Of a stretch of DNA of 38,321 nt, positions 23,779 to 33,047 are shown one piece after another. Below the pieces are notes generated by a model that saw only the letters and a list, made by a program, of their open reading frames with translations, searched no databases and was not told the origin of the DNA. Numbering within the stretch: the first letter of the stretch is position 1; each line of letters opens with the position of its first letter. Source of the DNA: Clostridia bacterium (GTDB lineage Bacteria; Bacillota; Clostridia; Oscillospirales; Acutalibacteraceae); contig JAGAOT010000002.1 in NCBI GenBank assembly GCA_017623615.1, positions 1-38,321 of the forward strand. Direction: 5' to 3'. The position numbers and the translations under genes were made by a program.

Positions 23779-25167
23779 TCAAACTTTAAAATTAACGGCT
23801 GTGTCGCCCTTTTCATCGGTGCCGAATTCGTAATCCTTGCCGGGAAGAATTGCATTGAGGATGATGCCGACAAGAGCACCGACTGCAAGACCGGAAAGGC
23901 TGATTGTTACGGAGCCGATGGGAATCTGGATTGCGCCCGCGTAGTTAATGCCGATTGAAAGAACAAGAATGATTGCCGCGATGATAACGTTTCTGGTGTT
24001 TTCGAAGTTAACCTTGTTTTCAACAACATTGCGAACACCGACTGCAGAAATCATACCGTAAAGAACGAGTGATGCGCCGCCGATGGTTGCAGTGGGCATA
24101 AGGCTTACGAGTGCCGCAAATTTGGGAGAGAATGAAACGAGAACTGCGAGATAAGCGGCAATTCTGACAACCTTGGGGTCAAAGACCTTGGAGAGCGAAA
24201 GAACGCCGGTGTTTTCGCCGTATGTTGTGTTAGCAGGCGCGCCGAAGAGAGAAGCAAGGATTGTTGCAAGTCCGTCGCCGAGAAGAGTTCTGTGAAGGCC
24301 GGGCTCTGCAATATAATTCTTCTTGCAGGTTGAAGAAATGGCAGAAATATCGCCGATGTGCTCAACCATTGTTGCAAGAGCGATGGGCATGATTGTGATA
24401 ACTGCGGAAACAAGCAGATTCTTGTCAAAATCACTTGCGAACAGACCGAAAACGGTGTCTTTCATCTGGAAGGGGAGACCAATCCAGTCGGCAGTCTTGA
24501 AAGCTTCAAGCTTTGCGGGGTCGAGAACTTCCATTGCGCCCGTGAAATGAAGAATAACCGCAACGAGCGATGAGCCGAGAACGCCGAGCATGATGGGGAT
24601 AATCTTAATCATGCCCTTGCCCCAGATGTTGCAGCCGATGATGATAACGATTGCGATAACTGCGATAAGCCAGTTTGCCTGGCAGTTCTGGATTGCACTT
24701 GAAGAAAGGGTAAGACCGATTGCGATGATGATGGGGCCTGTTACGATGGGCGGGAAGAATTTCATAACTTTCTTTGCACCGAAGGCTTTAATAAGAGCGG
24801 CAAGCACAAGGTAAAGAAGACCTGCGCATGCAACACCGAAGCAAGCGTAGGGAAGAAGGCTGTAGTCGTTTGCGGCATTGCCCGCTTCATCCGTGATTGC
24901 GGTGATTGCCGCATATCCGCCGATAAATGCAAATGAGGAGCCGAGAAATGCGGGAACCTTGCCTTTAGTGAGCAGATGGAAAAGGAGAGTGCCGAGACCT
25001 GCGAAAAGCAATGTTGCCGAAACGCTCAGACCTGTCAGCGCGGGCACAAGCACCGTTGCGCCGAACATTGCAAACATGTGCTGAACTCCGAGCAAAGCCA
25101 TTTTAGGATAGCCGAGCTGTTTGGCATCATAAATGCCGTCGCCGAGTTCAAATTTTTTCTTTGACAT
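23779..25167 (-). CDS. Uracil/xanthine permease (NCS2 family)
   Basis: This 462-residue membrane protein imports nucleobases with protons. Family hallmarks are QHMFAMFGATVLVP in span 1, the core around LGSSFAFIGGY in span 3, and NTTYGENTGVLSLSKV with the Glu of the substrate site in span 10. About fourteen spans are apparent. The sequence is closer to UraA-type uracil permeases than to xanthine ones. GGAGG precedes the ATG. No pyrimidine leader (PyrR) hairpin is seen in the short 5' region. Confidence 0.9.
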   Translation of the reverse strand: MSKKKFELGDGIYDAKQLGYPKMALLGVQHMFAMFGATVLVPALTGLSVSATLLFAGLGTLLFHLLTKGKVPAFLGSSFAFIGGYAAITAITDEAGNAANDYSLLPYACFGVACAGLLYLVLAALIKAFGAKKVMKFFPPIVTGPIIIAIGLTLSSSAIQNCQANWLIAVIAIVIIIGCNIWGKGMIKIIPIMLGVLGSSLVAVILHFTGAMEVLDPAKLEAFKTADWIGLPFQMKDTVFGLFASDFDKNLLVSAVITIMPIALATMVEHIGDISAISSTCKKNYIAEPGLHRTLLGDGLATILASLFGAPANTTYGENTGVLSLSKVFDPKVVRIAAYLAVLVSFSPKFAALVSLMPTATIGGASLVLYGMISAVGVRNVVENKVNFENTRNVIIAAIILVLSIGINYAGAIQIPIGSVTISLSGLAVGALVGIILNAILPGKDYEFGTDEKGDTAVNFKV

Positions 25168-25201
25168 TTTTTAAACCTCCAAAATTTTTATTTTCATTTT
25201 A

Positions 25202-25230
25202 ACTTTATCATATTGTGAACAGTTTGTAAA
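25202..25230 (-). promoter_or_regulatory. Promoter of the permease gene
   Basis: On the minus strand TTTACA (plus 25225-25230), 17 bases, TAAAGT (plus 25202-25207). It is divergent from the VanZ promoter about 60 bases away. Confidence 0.45.
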
Positions 25231-25264
25231 GAAAAAACCGTAAAAAGCAAAAACTAAAATTTTG

Positions 25265-25293
25265 TTGTTTATTACGCGGAAAGATGATATAAT
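25265..25293 (+). promoter_or_regulatory. Promoter of the vanZ-like gene
   Basis: TTGTTT (25265-25270), 17 bases, TATAAT (25288-25293). The leader is only about 14 bases, just enough for GAGGTG (25301-25306). Confidence 0.55.
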
Positions 25294-25313
25294 TCATACT
25301 GAGGTGTAACCGA

Positions 25314-25955
25314 ATGTCTGTAATCATGAATTATTTCGGCAGAATGTCTGTTTGGATGCTTATAACGGCGATAATCTATATAATTATTCGCAAAATATAC
25401 TTTGCCAAAAGCGGCAAAAAGCCCGATATTACGAAAGAAATCTGCACAATGCTGCTTGCCGCGTGTGCTGTCGGCATTTTGTCGGAAACGGTGTTTCCGC
25501 GAATTGCGTTGGGTTTTGCCGGCGGTTTCCGCATACAGCTTAATTTCACTTCGGGGCTTGTTCTGGGCTATGAAAACGGCGATTTTTTTCGCTTTGTTTC
25601 GCAGGGAGTTGAAAGAAGCATAAATCTTGTTCCTTTCAAAACCGTTATGCAGTTTTTCTCCGCTGAGGATGCAAGGTTTTCGCAAGAAGTGTGGAACGTG
25701 AAGCGAATTATCAATCTTTTCGGCAATGTTTTTCTTTTTGTGCCGCTCGGATTTCTGCTTCCCATGGCATATAAAAAGGCAGAAAAATTTTCGAAAATGT
25801 TTCTTATCGGCAGCGCATATGTGCTGTTTATCGAAATAACGCAATATTTTATCTATCGCGCAACTGATATCGATGATTATATACTTAATATGTTCGGCAT
25901 TGTAATGGGATTTTCGGCGTATAAATTAATGAAGAAAAGGCTGCCTGCAGAATGA
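25314..25955 (+). CDS. VanZ-family membrane protein
   Basis: This 213-residue protein has five or so membrane spans and VanZ-type signatures: SINLVPFKTV, NLFGNVFLFVPLGFLLP and the acidic RATDIDDYILNMFGIVMGF near the end. VanZ gives low-level teicoplanin resistance by an unknown route; distant members are widespread and not tied to resistance. It stands alone here, so a housekeeping envelope role is likelier. Its stop codon lies inside the terminator hairpin. Confidence 0.85.
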   Translation: MSVIMNYFGRMSVWMLITAIIYIIIRKIYFAKSGKKPDITKEICTMLLAACAVGILSETVFPRIALGFAGGFRIQLNFTSGLVLGYENGDFFRFVSQGVERSINLVPFKTVMQFFSAEDARFSQEVWNVKRIINLFGNVFLFVPLGFLLPMAYKKAEKFSKMFLIGSAYVLFIEITQYFIYRATDIDDYILNMFGIVMGFSAYKLMKKRLPAE

Positions 25956-25971
25956 TTGCAGACAGCCTTTT
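25935..25971. terminator. Bidirectional terminator overlapping the VanZ stop codon
   Basis: AAAAGGCTG (25935-25943) pairs with CAGCCTTTT (25963-25971), with TGCA/TGCA inside. The stop TGA 25953-25955 is in the loop. It also ends the convergent acyltransferase gene. Confidence 0.8.
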
Positions 25972-25978
25972 AAAATTT

Positions 25979-26893
25979 TTACCAATTATACATCTGCTCG
26001 GGATTTTTGAAAATATCCTCGAGTCTGTTGATGAAGGGAACAAGGTCGCCGAAGTCGCATGCTCTGTGGTCAAAAACAAGGTCAATCGGCATTTCGTTGC
26101 CTACAACGATGATGTCGTTGCCGTTTTCATCCTGCTTAACAACGGGCTTTTTGTTGACTGCGCCGATGCATGCAACAAAAATCTGCGGAGGAATGATTGA
26201 AAGCAGAGCAACTCTGCCGGGGATTCCTCTTGTAACAGAGCCGATGTTGGAAACGGTAACCGTGCCCTGCTCGATGTCGTATTTTGTGAGCCTGTCCTTT
26301 TCGGGGATTGCATAATATTCTTTCTTCGCCTTGCCCGAAAGAGTTTTAACTCTGTGCTTGCCGGTCTTTGAGCCGATAAGACGCTGAAGAACGTTGATAA
26401 TCTTGCCCTTCTTAAGCTTCTTGATTGTGTCGTGCATTGAAACGGAGAACATGACCTCGTTGAGGTCGGTGTTGCCGATTCTTCTGCCGACATCTGCTAT
26501 GTATTCGGTCAGTTCAACAAGATTTTTGTTGCCGATGTCATGCAGGTTGAGGGTCATCATTTCGCCGTTGGGGAGAATCCATGTCATCGAAACGTGGATT
26601 TCGTCAAATTCGGTAATCTTGCCCCTGACAAGCTTGCGGTTGAAATCGATGTGTGCGTTAAGGCAGGGTGCAGCCTTGAATGCCTCGGAAAGAGCCTTGA
26701 GCATGATGGTGTTAACCGTGATTTTTACGGGGAATTTGCCGGAAGCGTTAAGCTCCTTAACAACCTCTAAAAACCTTGAAACCTCGGGCTCATAGATATA
26801 TGAGATGTGAGGAATGGTTTCCCAGCTTTCGGAGGTCATGTTTGCAACGATTTTGCGCTGTATGCCAAAATGGGTTTCTTTGGTAACTTTCAT
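25979..26893 (-). CDS. Stand-alone E2-type acyltransferase domain (2-oxoacid dehydrogenase family)
   Basis: This protein of 304 residues matches the catalytic domain of dihydrolipoamide acyltransferases, related to chloramphenicol acetyltransferase. The C-terminal catalytic motif is DHRACD (His about 276, Asp about 280), though E2 enzymes usually have DHRxxDG. There is no lipoyl or peripheral-subunit-binding domain, and no E1 or E3 gene nearby, so it is not a normal pyruvate dehydrogenase part. I chose ATG 26893, nine bases after GGGAGG; an earlier start upstream lies before that site. Its acyl donor and acceptor are unknown. Confidence 0.75.
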   Translation of the reverse strand: MKVTKETHFGIQRKIVANMTSESWETIPHISYIYEPEVSRFLEVVKELNASGKFPVKITVNTIMLKALSEAFKAAPCLNAHIDFNRKLVRGKITEFDEIHVSMTWILPNGEMMTLNLHDIGNKNLVELTEYIADVGRRIGNTDLNEVMFSVSMHDTIKKLKKGKIINVLQRLIGSKTGKHRVKTLSGKAKKEYYAIPEKDRLTKYDIEQGTVTVSNIGSVTRGIPGRVALLSIIPPQIFVACIGAVNKKPVVKQDENGNDIIVVGNEMPIDLVFDHRACDFGDLVPFINRLEDIFKNPEQMYNW

Positions 26894-26949
26894 TATCGGT
26901 GTCCTCCCAATATTCAAATCAAAAAAATAATAGCATATCAACGCGTTTA

Positions 26950-26972
26950 CTTTTTTCTTGATTAGAAAAAAG
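26950..26972. repeat. Perfect inverted repeat in the divergent intergenic region
   Basis: CTTTTTTCT (26950-26958) and AGAAAAAAG (26964-26972) flank TGATT. It lies between the divergent acyltransferase and ABC exporter genes and may be an operator. Confidence 0.4.
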
Positions 26973-27074
26973 AGGAAATTTTACAAATAACCGCAACTTT
27001 TTTTGCATTATACTTCCAAAAACTATGAAAATATGATAAAATCAAAATAACTATTTTTTAAAGGATTTGCAGAC

Positions 27075-28796
27075 ATGAAAAAACTGTTGGTATATTTGAA
27101 AGGGAGCCGAGTGCAATGCGTGCTTGCTCCGCTGTTTAAAATGTTTGAAGCGATTCTGGAGCTTTTTGTGCCCCTTGTTGTTGCTTCAATAATCGACAAG
27201 GGTATTGCGAATGCAGACCAATCATATATTCTGAAAATGTGCGGCGTGCTTGTTTTGCTCGGCGCAGTCGGTCTTGCGTTTTCAATCACCGCTCAGTATT
27301 TTGCCGCAAAGGCATCAACCGCGTTTGTCAAAAGGCTTAAGCATGCCGTTTTTGCCCGAATCGGCAGATTCTCTTATGAAAAGCTCGATTCCGCGGGCAC
27401 TTCCACCCTTATAACCCGCATGACGGGTGATATGGACAGCGTGCAAAACGGGCTTAACCTCACTCTGCGCCTGCTTCTGCGCTCTCCGTTTGTTGTCATA
27501 GGCGCAATGATAATGGCGTTTACGGTGGACAGCAAATCCGCGCTCACCTTTGTTGTGGTTGTCCCCGCGCTTTCGGTTGTTGTTTTCGGAATAATGCTTT
27601 TGTGCATTCCGCTCCATAAAAAAGTGCGTTCCGCGCTTGATAAGGTGCTCTGTACGGCGAGGGAAAGCCTTGTCGGTGCAAGGGTAATCCGCGCATTCTG
27701 CAAAGAGGATGAGCAGGTTGATGAATTTAACCGGCGCAACGATGCTTTGACGGTTATTCAGGAATACACGGGCAGAATTTCCGCGCTTCTCAATCCCGTG
27801 ACCTGCGTTATCATAAATATCGGCATAGCCGTGCTTATTTACACGGGCGCAATCCGCGTCGAAGCCGGTATCATTACGCAGGGTGCAGTTGTTGCGCTTT
27901 ATAACTACATGTCACAGATTCTTGTTGAGCTTGTCAAATTTGCAAATCTTATTATAAGCATAACCAAATCCGTTGCATGCGCGGGCAGAATAAGCGCCGT
28001 GCTTGATACGGAAATCGAGGACCCGCACAAGGGCGAGGGCGTTATTAACGGTAACAGCGAAAGCCTTGTTGAATTCCGCAACGTATCTTTTGCATATGCG
28101 GGGTCGGGTGAAAATTCGATAGAAAATGTCAGCTTTTCCGTGCGCAAGGGTGAAACCGTTGGCATTATCGGCTCAACGGGTGCGGGCAAAACAACGCTCG
28201 TCAACCTTATTCCGGCATTCTACAGAGCAAGCGCGGGCGAGGTGCTTGTGGGCGGCTCAAATGTTAACGATATTCCGCTTGAAAAGCTTCGTGAGAGGAT
28301 TGCGGTTGTGCCGCAGAAAGCCGTGCTTTTTAAAGGCACGGTCAGAAGCAACATGCTTTGGGGCAACCCCGATGCAAGTGACGAGGATATAATAAAATCG
28401 CTTGAAATTGCGCAGGCGGCGGATTTTATCGCTGAAAAGCAGGGGCTTGACACACCCGTTGAGCAGGGCGGCCGCAACTTCTCGGGCGGTCAGAGACAAA
28501 GGCTCTCTGTTGCAAGAGCTCTCATGAAAAAATCGGATATTCTTATTTTGGACGACAGCTCCAGCGCGTTGGACTATGCAACAGATGCCGCAATGCGCAG
28601 AGCGATAGCCGAAAATCAGGGCGATACCGCAGTTTTCATTGTTTCGCAGAGAACTTCCTCAATTATGCATGCAGATAAAATAATTGTGCTTGATGACGGT
28701 GTTGCCGACGTCGGCACCCATGAACAGCTTCTTGAAAGCAATGCCGTTTACAGAGAAATTCATCTCTCTCAATTTGACGGGGAGGTGAGCGCATGA
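27075..28796 (+). CDS. ABC exporter subunit with degenerate ATP site
   Basis: This 573-residue half-transporter has an N-terminal six-span membrane domain (to about 310) and a C-terminal ATPase. Walker A is GSTGAGKTT (about 365), the signature is FSGGQRQRLS (about 470), Walker B is ILILDDSSSALD, and the H-loop is FIVSQRTSS. The catalytic Glu after Walker B is Asp and the switch His is Gln, so this subunit's own site should hydrolyse poorly. AAGGA precedes the ATG. It overlaps its partner by four bases. Such pairs (BmrCD, TM287/288 types) export drugs, peptides or lipids. Confidence 0.9.
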   Translation: MKKLLVYLKGSRVQCVLAPLFKMFEAILELFVPLVVASIIDKGIANADQSYILKMCGVLVLLGAVGLAFSITAQYFAAKASTAFVKRLKHAVFARIGRFSYEKLDSAGTSTLITRMTGDMDSVQNGLNLTLRLLLRSPFVVIGAMIMAFTVDSKSALTFVVVVPALSVVVFGIMLLCIPLHKKVRSALDKVLCTARESLVGARVIRAFCKEDEQVDEFNRRNDALTVIQEYTGRISALLNPVTCVIINIGIAVLIYTGAIRVEAGIITQGAVVALYNYMSQILVELVKFANLIISITKSVACAGRISAVLDTEIEDPHKGEGVINGNSESLVEFRNVSFAYAGSGENSIENVSFSVRKGETVGIIGSTGAGKTTLVNLIPAFYRASAGEVLVGGSNVNDIPLEKLRERIAVVPQKAVLFKGTVRSNMLWGNPDASDEDIIKSLEIAQAADFIAEKQGLDTPVEQGGRNFSGGQRQRLSVARALMKKSDILILDDSSSALDYATDAAMRRAIAENQGDTAVFIVSQRTSSIMHADKIIVLDDGVADVGTHEQLLESNAVYREIHLSQFDGEVSA

Positions 28797-30544
28797 AAAA
28801 GAAAATAAACAAGAAAACCCTGCAAAAAGTTCTTTTCTATGTAGGCAGATATAAAATACATCTGTTTTTCTCAATCGTTCTTGCGGCGGCAAGCGTTGCG
28901 GCGAGTCTTTATATTCCGGTGCTTGCAGGCGGCGCGATTGACACAATCGTAGGTGCGGGCAGGGTTGATTTTGCCGCGCTGATGCCCTATCTTTATAAAA
29001 TAGGCATTCTTGCTCTTGCGGCGGGTGCGGCGCAATGGATAATGAACACGCTCAACAACAGAATAACGTTCCGCGTTGTGCGCGATATCAGAAACGCCGC
29101 CATGGAGAGAATACAGATTCTTCCTTTGAGCTATATCGATTCAAAGCCTGCGGGCGAAACGGTCAGCCGCGTTATTTCCGATGCAGACCAGTTTGCCGAC
29201 GGCTTGCTCATGGGCTTTACACAGCTTTTCACGGGGGTTATAACCATTCTCGGCACTCTCGGCTTTATGGTTTCCGTCAATTACAAGATTGCGCTTGTCG
29301 TAGTTGTGCTCACTCCGCTTTCGCTTTTTGTTGCAAGATTTATAGCAAAGAGAACGTTCTCAATGTTCCAACTGCAGTCAAAAACAAGGGGAGAGCAGAC
29401 AGCTTTTGTTGAAGAAACCGTAGGCAACGGCAAAATTGTTTCCGCATTTTCGCGCGAAGAAAAAACTCTTGAAGAGTTTGACGAAATAAATGAAAGATAC
29501 GAAAAATATTCGCTCAAGGCAATATTCTTTTCTTCGTTAACCAACCCCTCCACCCGCTTTGTTAACAGCATGGTTTATGCGGCGGTGGGCTTGACGGGTG
29601 CACTTGCGGCGGTTAACGGGTCAATAACGGTTGGCGGTCTTTCGTGCTTTTTGAGCTATGCCAACCAATACACAAAGCCGTTCAACGAGATTTCGGGCGT
29701 TATTGCAGAGCTTCAGAATGCTCTTGCATGCGCGGAAAGGCTTTTCGAGCTTGTAGAGCAGACTCCGCAGACCCCCGATGCCGAAAATGCGGCAGAGCTT
29801 AAAAATGTTAAAGGCAATGTTGAAATTTCAAACGTTGCATTTTCTTATGATAAAAGCAAAGAGCTTATAAAAGACCTTAATCTTTCGGTTGAAAGCGGCA
29901 GCAGAGTTGCGATTGTAGGACCCACGGGTTGCGGCAAAACAACGCTTGTTAACCTGCTTATGCGTTTTTATGATGTTGACGAGGGTGCGATTTCCGTTGA
30001 CGGTGTTGATATTAACGCGGCAACGCGCAGAAGCCTGCGTAAAAGCTACGGCATGGTTTTGCAGGATACCTGGCTGAAAGAGGGCACGGTTAAGGAAAAT
30101 ATTGCAATGGGCAGACCCGATGCAAGTGATGAAGAAATAATCGCCGCGGCAAAGGCATCGCATGCCCACAGCTTTATAAAACGCTTGCCGCAGGGCTATG
30201 ACACACCGATTTCCGACGAAGCATCGGGGCTTTCACAGGGTCAGAAACAGCTTCTCTGCATCGCAAGAGTCATGCTCTGCCTGCCGCCCATGCTGATTTT
30301 GGACGAAGCAACGTCATCAATCGACACGAGAACGGAAATTCGTATTCAAAAGGCGTTTTCAACCATGATGCAGGGCAGAACGAGCTTTATTGTTGCCCAC
30401 AGACTTTCAACAATCAAGAATGCCGATGTTATTCTTGTTATGAAGGACGGCAAAATTATCGAGCAGGGCAGCCACGACGAGCTTATGAAAAAGCAGGGCT
30501 TTTACTGCGAACTCTATAACAGCCGAAGCGATGCAACGGCGTAG
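28793..30544 (+). CDS. ABC exporter subunit with canonical ATP site
   Basis: This 583-residue partner of the preceding gene has a six-span membrane domain and an ATPase with GPTGCGKTT (about 376), Walker B MLILDEATSSID with the catalytic Glu, and His in FIVAHRLS. Its signature is LSQGQKQLLC rather than LSGGQ. That fits a heterodimer in which the degenerate site is built from the first subunit's Walker motifs and this altered signature, while the active site combines this subunit's Walker motifs with the first subunit's SGGQ. A terminator follows at once. Confidence 0.9.
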   Translation: MKKKINKKTLQKVLFYVGRYKIHLFFSIVLAAASVAASLYIPVLAGGAIDTIVGAGRVDFAALMPYLYKIGILALAAGAAQWIMNTLNNRITFRVVRDIRNAAMERIQILPLSYIDSKPAGETVSRVISDADQFADGLLMGFTQLFTGVITILGTLGFMVSVNYKIALVVVVLTPLSLFVARFIAKRTFSMFQLQSKTRGEQTAFVEETVGNGKIVSAFSREEKTLEEFDEINERYEKYSLKAIFFSSLTNPSTRFVNSMVYAAVGLTGALAAVNGSITVGGLSCFLSYANQYTKPFNEISGVIAELQNALACAERLFELVEQTPQTPDAENAAELKNVKGNVEISNVAFSYDKSKELIKDLNLSVESGSRVAIVGPTGCGKTTLVNLLMRFYDVDEGAISVDGVDINAATRRSLRKSYGMVLQDTWLKEGTVKENIAMGRPDASDEEIIAAAKASHAHSFIKRLPQGYDTPISDEASGLSQGQKQLLCIARVMLCLPPMLILDEATSSIDTRTEIRIQKAFSTMMQGRTSFIVAHRLSTIKNADVILVMKDGKIIEQGSHDELMKKQGFYCELYNSRSDATA

Positions 30545-30552
30545 GCATCTTC

Positions 30553-30582
30553 ACGGCGGGGGCTTGCTCCCGCCGTTTTTTG
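30553..30582 (+). terminator. Terminator of the ABC exporter operon
   Basis: ACGGCGGG (30553-30560) pairs with CCCGCCGT (30569-30576), followed by TTTTTGTTTTTT. Confidence 0.9.
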
Positions 30583-30600
30583 TTTTTTAAATAATTGTTA

Positions 30601-30629
30601 TTGACAAAACCGCTTTAGTATGTTAATGT
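30601..30629 (+). promoter_or_regulatory. Promoter of the amino acid importer operon
   Basis: TTGACA (30601-30606), 17 bases, TAATGT (30624-30629). AAAGGAG (30650-30656) precedes the ATG at 30665. No riboswitch-like structure is seen in the short leader. Confidence 0.65.
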
Positions 30630-30664
30630 AATAGCACAATAATAAAATAAAGGAGCAAAAAACA

Positions 30665-31489
30665 ATGAAAAAGATTTTTGCATTGATTCTCGCATGCCTT
30701 ATGATGTTCTCGCTTGCAGCTTGCGGCGGCAACACAGACGGCGAAACAACAACAGCACCCAACGGCAGCGAAGCTAAAGAAACAATCGTTGTCGGCTACA
30801 CAATCTATGAGCCCATGAACTACAAAGACGAAAGCGGCAAGCTTATCGGTTATGACACAGAGCTTGCAGAAAAAGTTTTCGGCAACCTCGGCTATGAAGT
30901 TATCTTCCAGGAGATTGAGTGGAGCAGCAAATACACAGACCTCAACTCCGGCACAATCGACTGCGTATGGAACGGCTTCACCTGCAACACAGCAGACGAT
31001 GACGGCGTTCTCCGCGCTGAAAAGGTTGACTTCTCTTACAACTACATGGAAAACCGCCAGGTAATCGTTGTTAAGGCTGATGCAGGCATCGCTTCTGCGG
31101 CTGACCTTGCAGGCAAAATGGGCGTTGCAGAAAGCGGCTCCGCAGGCGAAGAATATGCAAAATCCTTTGAAGGCACAAGCTTCAAGGGCTTCATCAAGCA
31201 GACAGATTGCCTTATGGAAATCAAGTCCGGCACAGCAGATTTTGCAGTTGTTGACGCACAGCTTGCAAAGAGCTATGTAGGCAACGGCGACTATGCAGAC
31301 CTTGCTATCGTTGATGCTCTTTCCAGCGACGTTGAATATTATGCAATCGGCTTTAAGAAGGGCAGCGACCTCACAGCTAAGGTTAACGCACAGCTTGAAG
31401 CTCTCGGTGCAGACGGCACAATCGCTGCTCTTGCTGAGAAATACGGCGTTGCAAACACAGCCATCACAGATTTCTCCGACCAGAAATAA
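30665..31489 (+). CDS. Polar amino acid ABC transporter, substrate-binding lipoprotein
   Basis: This 274-residue lipoprotein has lipobox LAAC (Cys20) after a hydrophobic leader and a Thr/Asn-rich linker. The type 3 periplasmic-binding fold follows: VVGYTIYEPMNYKDESGKLIGYDTELA-type start, EIEWSSKYTDLNSGTIDCVWNGFT, and GVAESGSAGEEYA. It resembles cystine, glutamine or arginine binding proteins; the Arg that normally holds the ligand carboxylate is not where I expect it (ADDDGVLRAEKVDFS instead). It is the first gene of a three-gene importer. Confidence 0.9.
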   Translation: MKKIFALILACLMMFSLAACGGNTDGETTTAPNGSEAKETIVVGYTIYEPMNYKDESGKLIGYDTELAEKVFGNLGYEVIFQEIEWSSKYTDLNSGTIDCVWNGFTCNTADDDGVLRAEKVDFSYNYMENRQVIVVKADAGIASAADLAGKMGVAESGSAGEEYAKSFEGTSFKGFIKQTDCLMEIKSGTADFAVVDAQLAKSYVGNGDYADLAIVDALSSDVEYYAIGFKKGSDLTAKVNAQLEALGADGTIAALAEKYGVANTAITDFSDQK

Positions 31490-31518
31490 TTTTAAAGACA
31501 TAAAATTGGAGTTTTAAC

Positions 31519-32214
31519 ATGTCCTTTTTAGAAGTCACGGCTTTTTTGTTCGACGGCTTTAAAATATCTTTGCTTATCTTTGCGGTGACGCTGCTTTGCG
31601 GCGCACCGCTTGGTTTGCCTATAGCCTTTTGTTCGATGAGCCGATTCAAAATAGTCAAATCAATTTCCAAGGTGATAGTTTGGATTGTCAGAGGCATTCC
31701 GCTGATGCTTCAAATATTTATCATCTATTATGTGCCCGGTCTGCTGTTCGGTTATCAGCTTTTCGGGCAGATTGACCGATATATGTTCATCGAATACGGC
31801 ATTGCAGATGCAGGCAGAATAACCGCTGTTCTTATTGCGTTTGCGCTCAACTATGCCTGCTATTTTTCCGAGATTTACAGAGGCGGCATCGAAAGCATTT
31901 CCAAGGGTCAGTATGAGGCGGGCTATGTTCTCGGCCTTACCAAATCTCAGATATTCAGGAAAATTATTCTCAAGCAGGTTATTCAGCGCATTGTTCCGCC
32001 CATGTCCAACGAGATTATAACCCTTATCAAGGATACCGCGCTTGCAAACTGCATTATGGTTTGCGAAATTATCAAAAACGCAAAAGAGCTTGCGGCAACA
32101 AAGGCTCTTATATGGCCGCTGTTCTTCACGGGCGTATTCTATCTTGTGTTTGTCGGCGTTCTTACGGTTGTTCTCAACAAGGCGGAAAAGAAGCTGAGCT
32201 ATTTCAGGAGTTAA
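31519..32214 (+). CDS. Amino acid ABC transporter permease
   Basis: This 231-residue inner-membrane protein of the HisMQ/GlnP type has five spans. The EAA loop reads EAGYVLGLTKSQIFRKIILKQ. IVRGIPLMLQIFIIYY is the conserved start of span 2. It lies between the binding protein (29-base gap) and the ATPase (3-base gap). The whole operon is complete and intact. Confidence 0.93.
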   Translation: MSFLEVTAFLFDGFKISLLIFAVTLLCGAPLGLPIAFCSMSRFKIVKSISKVIVWIVRGIPLMLQIFIIYYVPGLLFGYQLFGQIDRYMFIEYGIADAGRITAVLIAFALNYACYFSEIYRGGIESISKGQYEAGYVLGLTKSQIFRKIILKQVIQRIVPPMSNEIITLIKDTALANCIMVCEIIKNAKELAATKALIWPLFFTGVFYLVFVGVLTVVLNKAEKKLSYFRS

Positions 32215-32217
32215 ATT

Positions 32218-32976
32218 ATGGCGATATTAGAAGTCAGTAACATAAAAAAAAGCTTCGGAAAAACCGAGGTTTTAAAGGACATAAGCTTTACTCTCGAAAA
32301 GGGTGATGTTCTTTCTATCATCGGTTCATCGGGCAGCGGCAAAACAACCCTGCTTCGATGCCTCAACTTCCTCGAAACCACGGATTGCGGCAAGATTGTT
32401 GCAGACGGCGAGGTTTTGTTTGACAGCGAGGACAAAACAAAAATGACCGATGAAAAGATAAGGGAAAACAGGCTGAATTTCGGCTTGGTATTCCAAAACT
32501 TTAACCTTTTTCCTCAGTATACGGTTTTGCAGAATCTTACCCTTGCCCCCACTCTTCTGAAAAAGGGCGACGATGTAACCATAAAGCAAAAGGCTCTTGA
32601 GCTTATAAAAAAGGTCGGTCTTGAAGAAAAGGCGGATTTTTATCCGTGCCAGCTTTCGGGCGGCCAGCAGCAGAGAGTTGCCATTGCCCGTGCGCTTGCG
32701 CTTAACCCCAAAATACTTTTCTTTGATGAGCCTACATCGGCTCTTGACCCTGAGCTGACAATGGAAGTTCTCAATGTTATCAAGGGGCTTAAGGAATCGG
32801 GCTGCACAATGGTTATCGTTACCCATGAAATGGCGTTTGCCCGCGATGTTTCGGACAAGGTTATATTCATGGACGGCGGTGTTATCGTTGAGCAGGGCGA
32901 CCCCGAGCAGGTTATCAACAACCCGCAGAACGAGAGAACAAAGCACTTCCTCAACAGATACAAAGAAAACAGTTAA
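32218..32976 (+). CDS. Amino acid ABC transporter ATP-binding protein
   Basis: This 252-residue ATPase of the GlnQ/HisP type has Walker [10 protein letters not shown] (about 36-44), signature [15 protein letters not shown], Walker [16 protein letters not shown] and switch His in [11 protein letters not shown], the last being hallmarks of polar amino acid importers. It energises the permease encoded three bases upstream. A hairpin at 32984 ends the operon. Confidence 0.95.
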   Translation: MAILEVSNIKKSFGKTEVLKDISFTLEKGDVLSIIGSSGSGKTTLLRCLNFLETTDCGKIVADGEVLFDSEDKTKMTDEKIRENRLNFGLVFQNFNLFPQYTVLQNLTLAPTLLKKGDDVTIKQKALELIKKVGLEEKADFYPCQLSGGQQQRVAIARALALNPKILFFDEPTSALDPELTMEVLNVIKGLKESGCTMVIVTHEMAFARDVSDKVIFMDGGVIVEQGDPEQVINNPQNERTKHFLNRYKENS

Positions 32977-32983
32977 AACGCAA

Positions 32984-33021
32984 AACAACCTGTGAATTTC
33001 AGTTGAAATCCGCAGGTTGTT
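32984..33021 (+). terminator. Terminator hairpin carrying the next gene's promoter
   Basis: AACAACCTG (32984-32992) pairs with CAGGTTGTT (33013-33021), and ATTTCA (32996-33001) with TGAAAT (33004-33009). The T tail is weak. The -35 box of the next promoter lies in the loop and 3' arm. Confidence 0.6.
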
Positions 33022-33031
33022 GTATTATAAT
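33003..33031 (+). promoter_or_regulatory. Promoter of the phosphodiesterase operon, very short leader
   Basis: TTGAAA (33003-33008), 17 bases, TATAAT (33026-33031). The expected start at 33038 (GGTGATG) is ten bases before the ATG, as at 14430. Confidence 0.65.
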
Positions 33032-33047
33032 CTAATCGGTGATGATT

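Noticed and set aside
30623-31501. 292-codon open frame on the minus strand across the amino acid binding-protein gene
   Set aside because: It is the shadow of a well-supported lipoprotein gene, Cys- and Ala-rich with no family match and no ribosome binding site.
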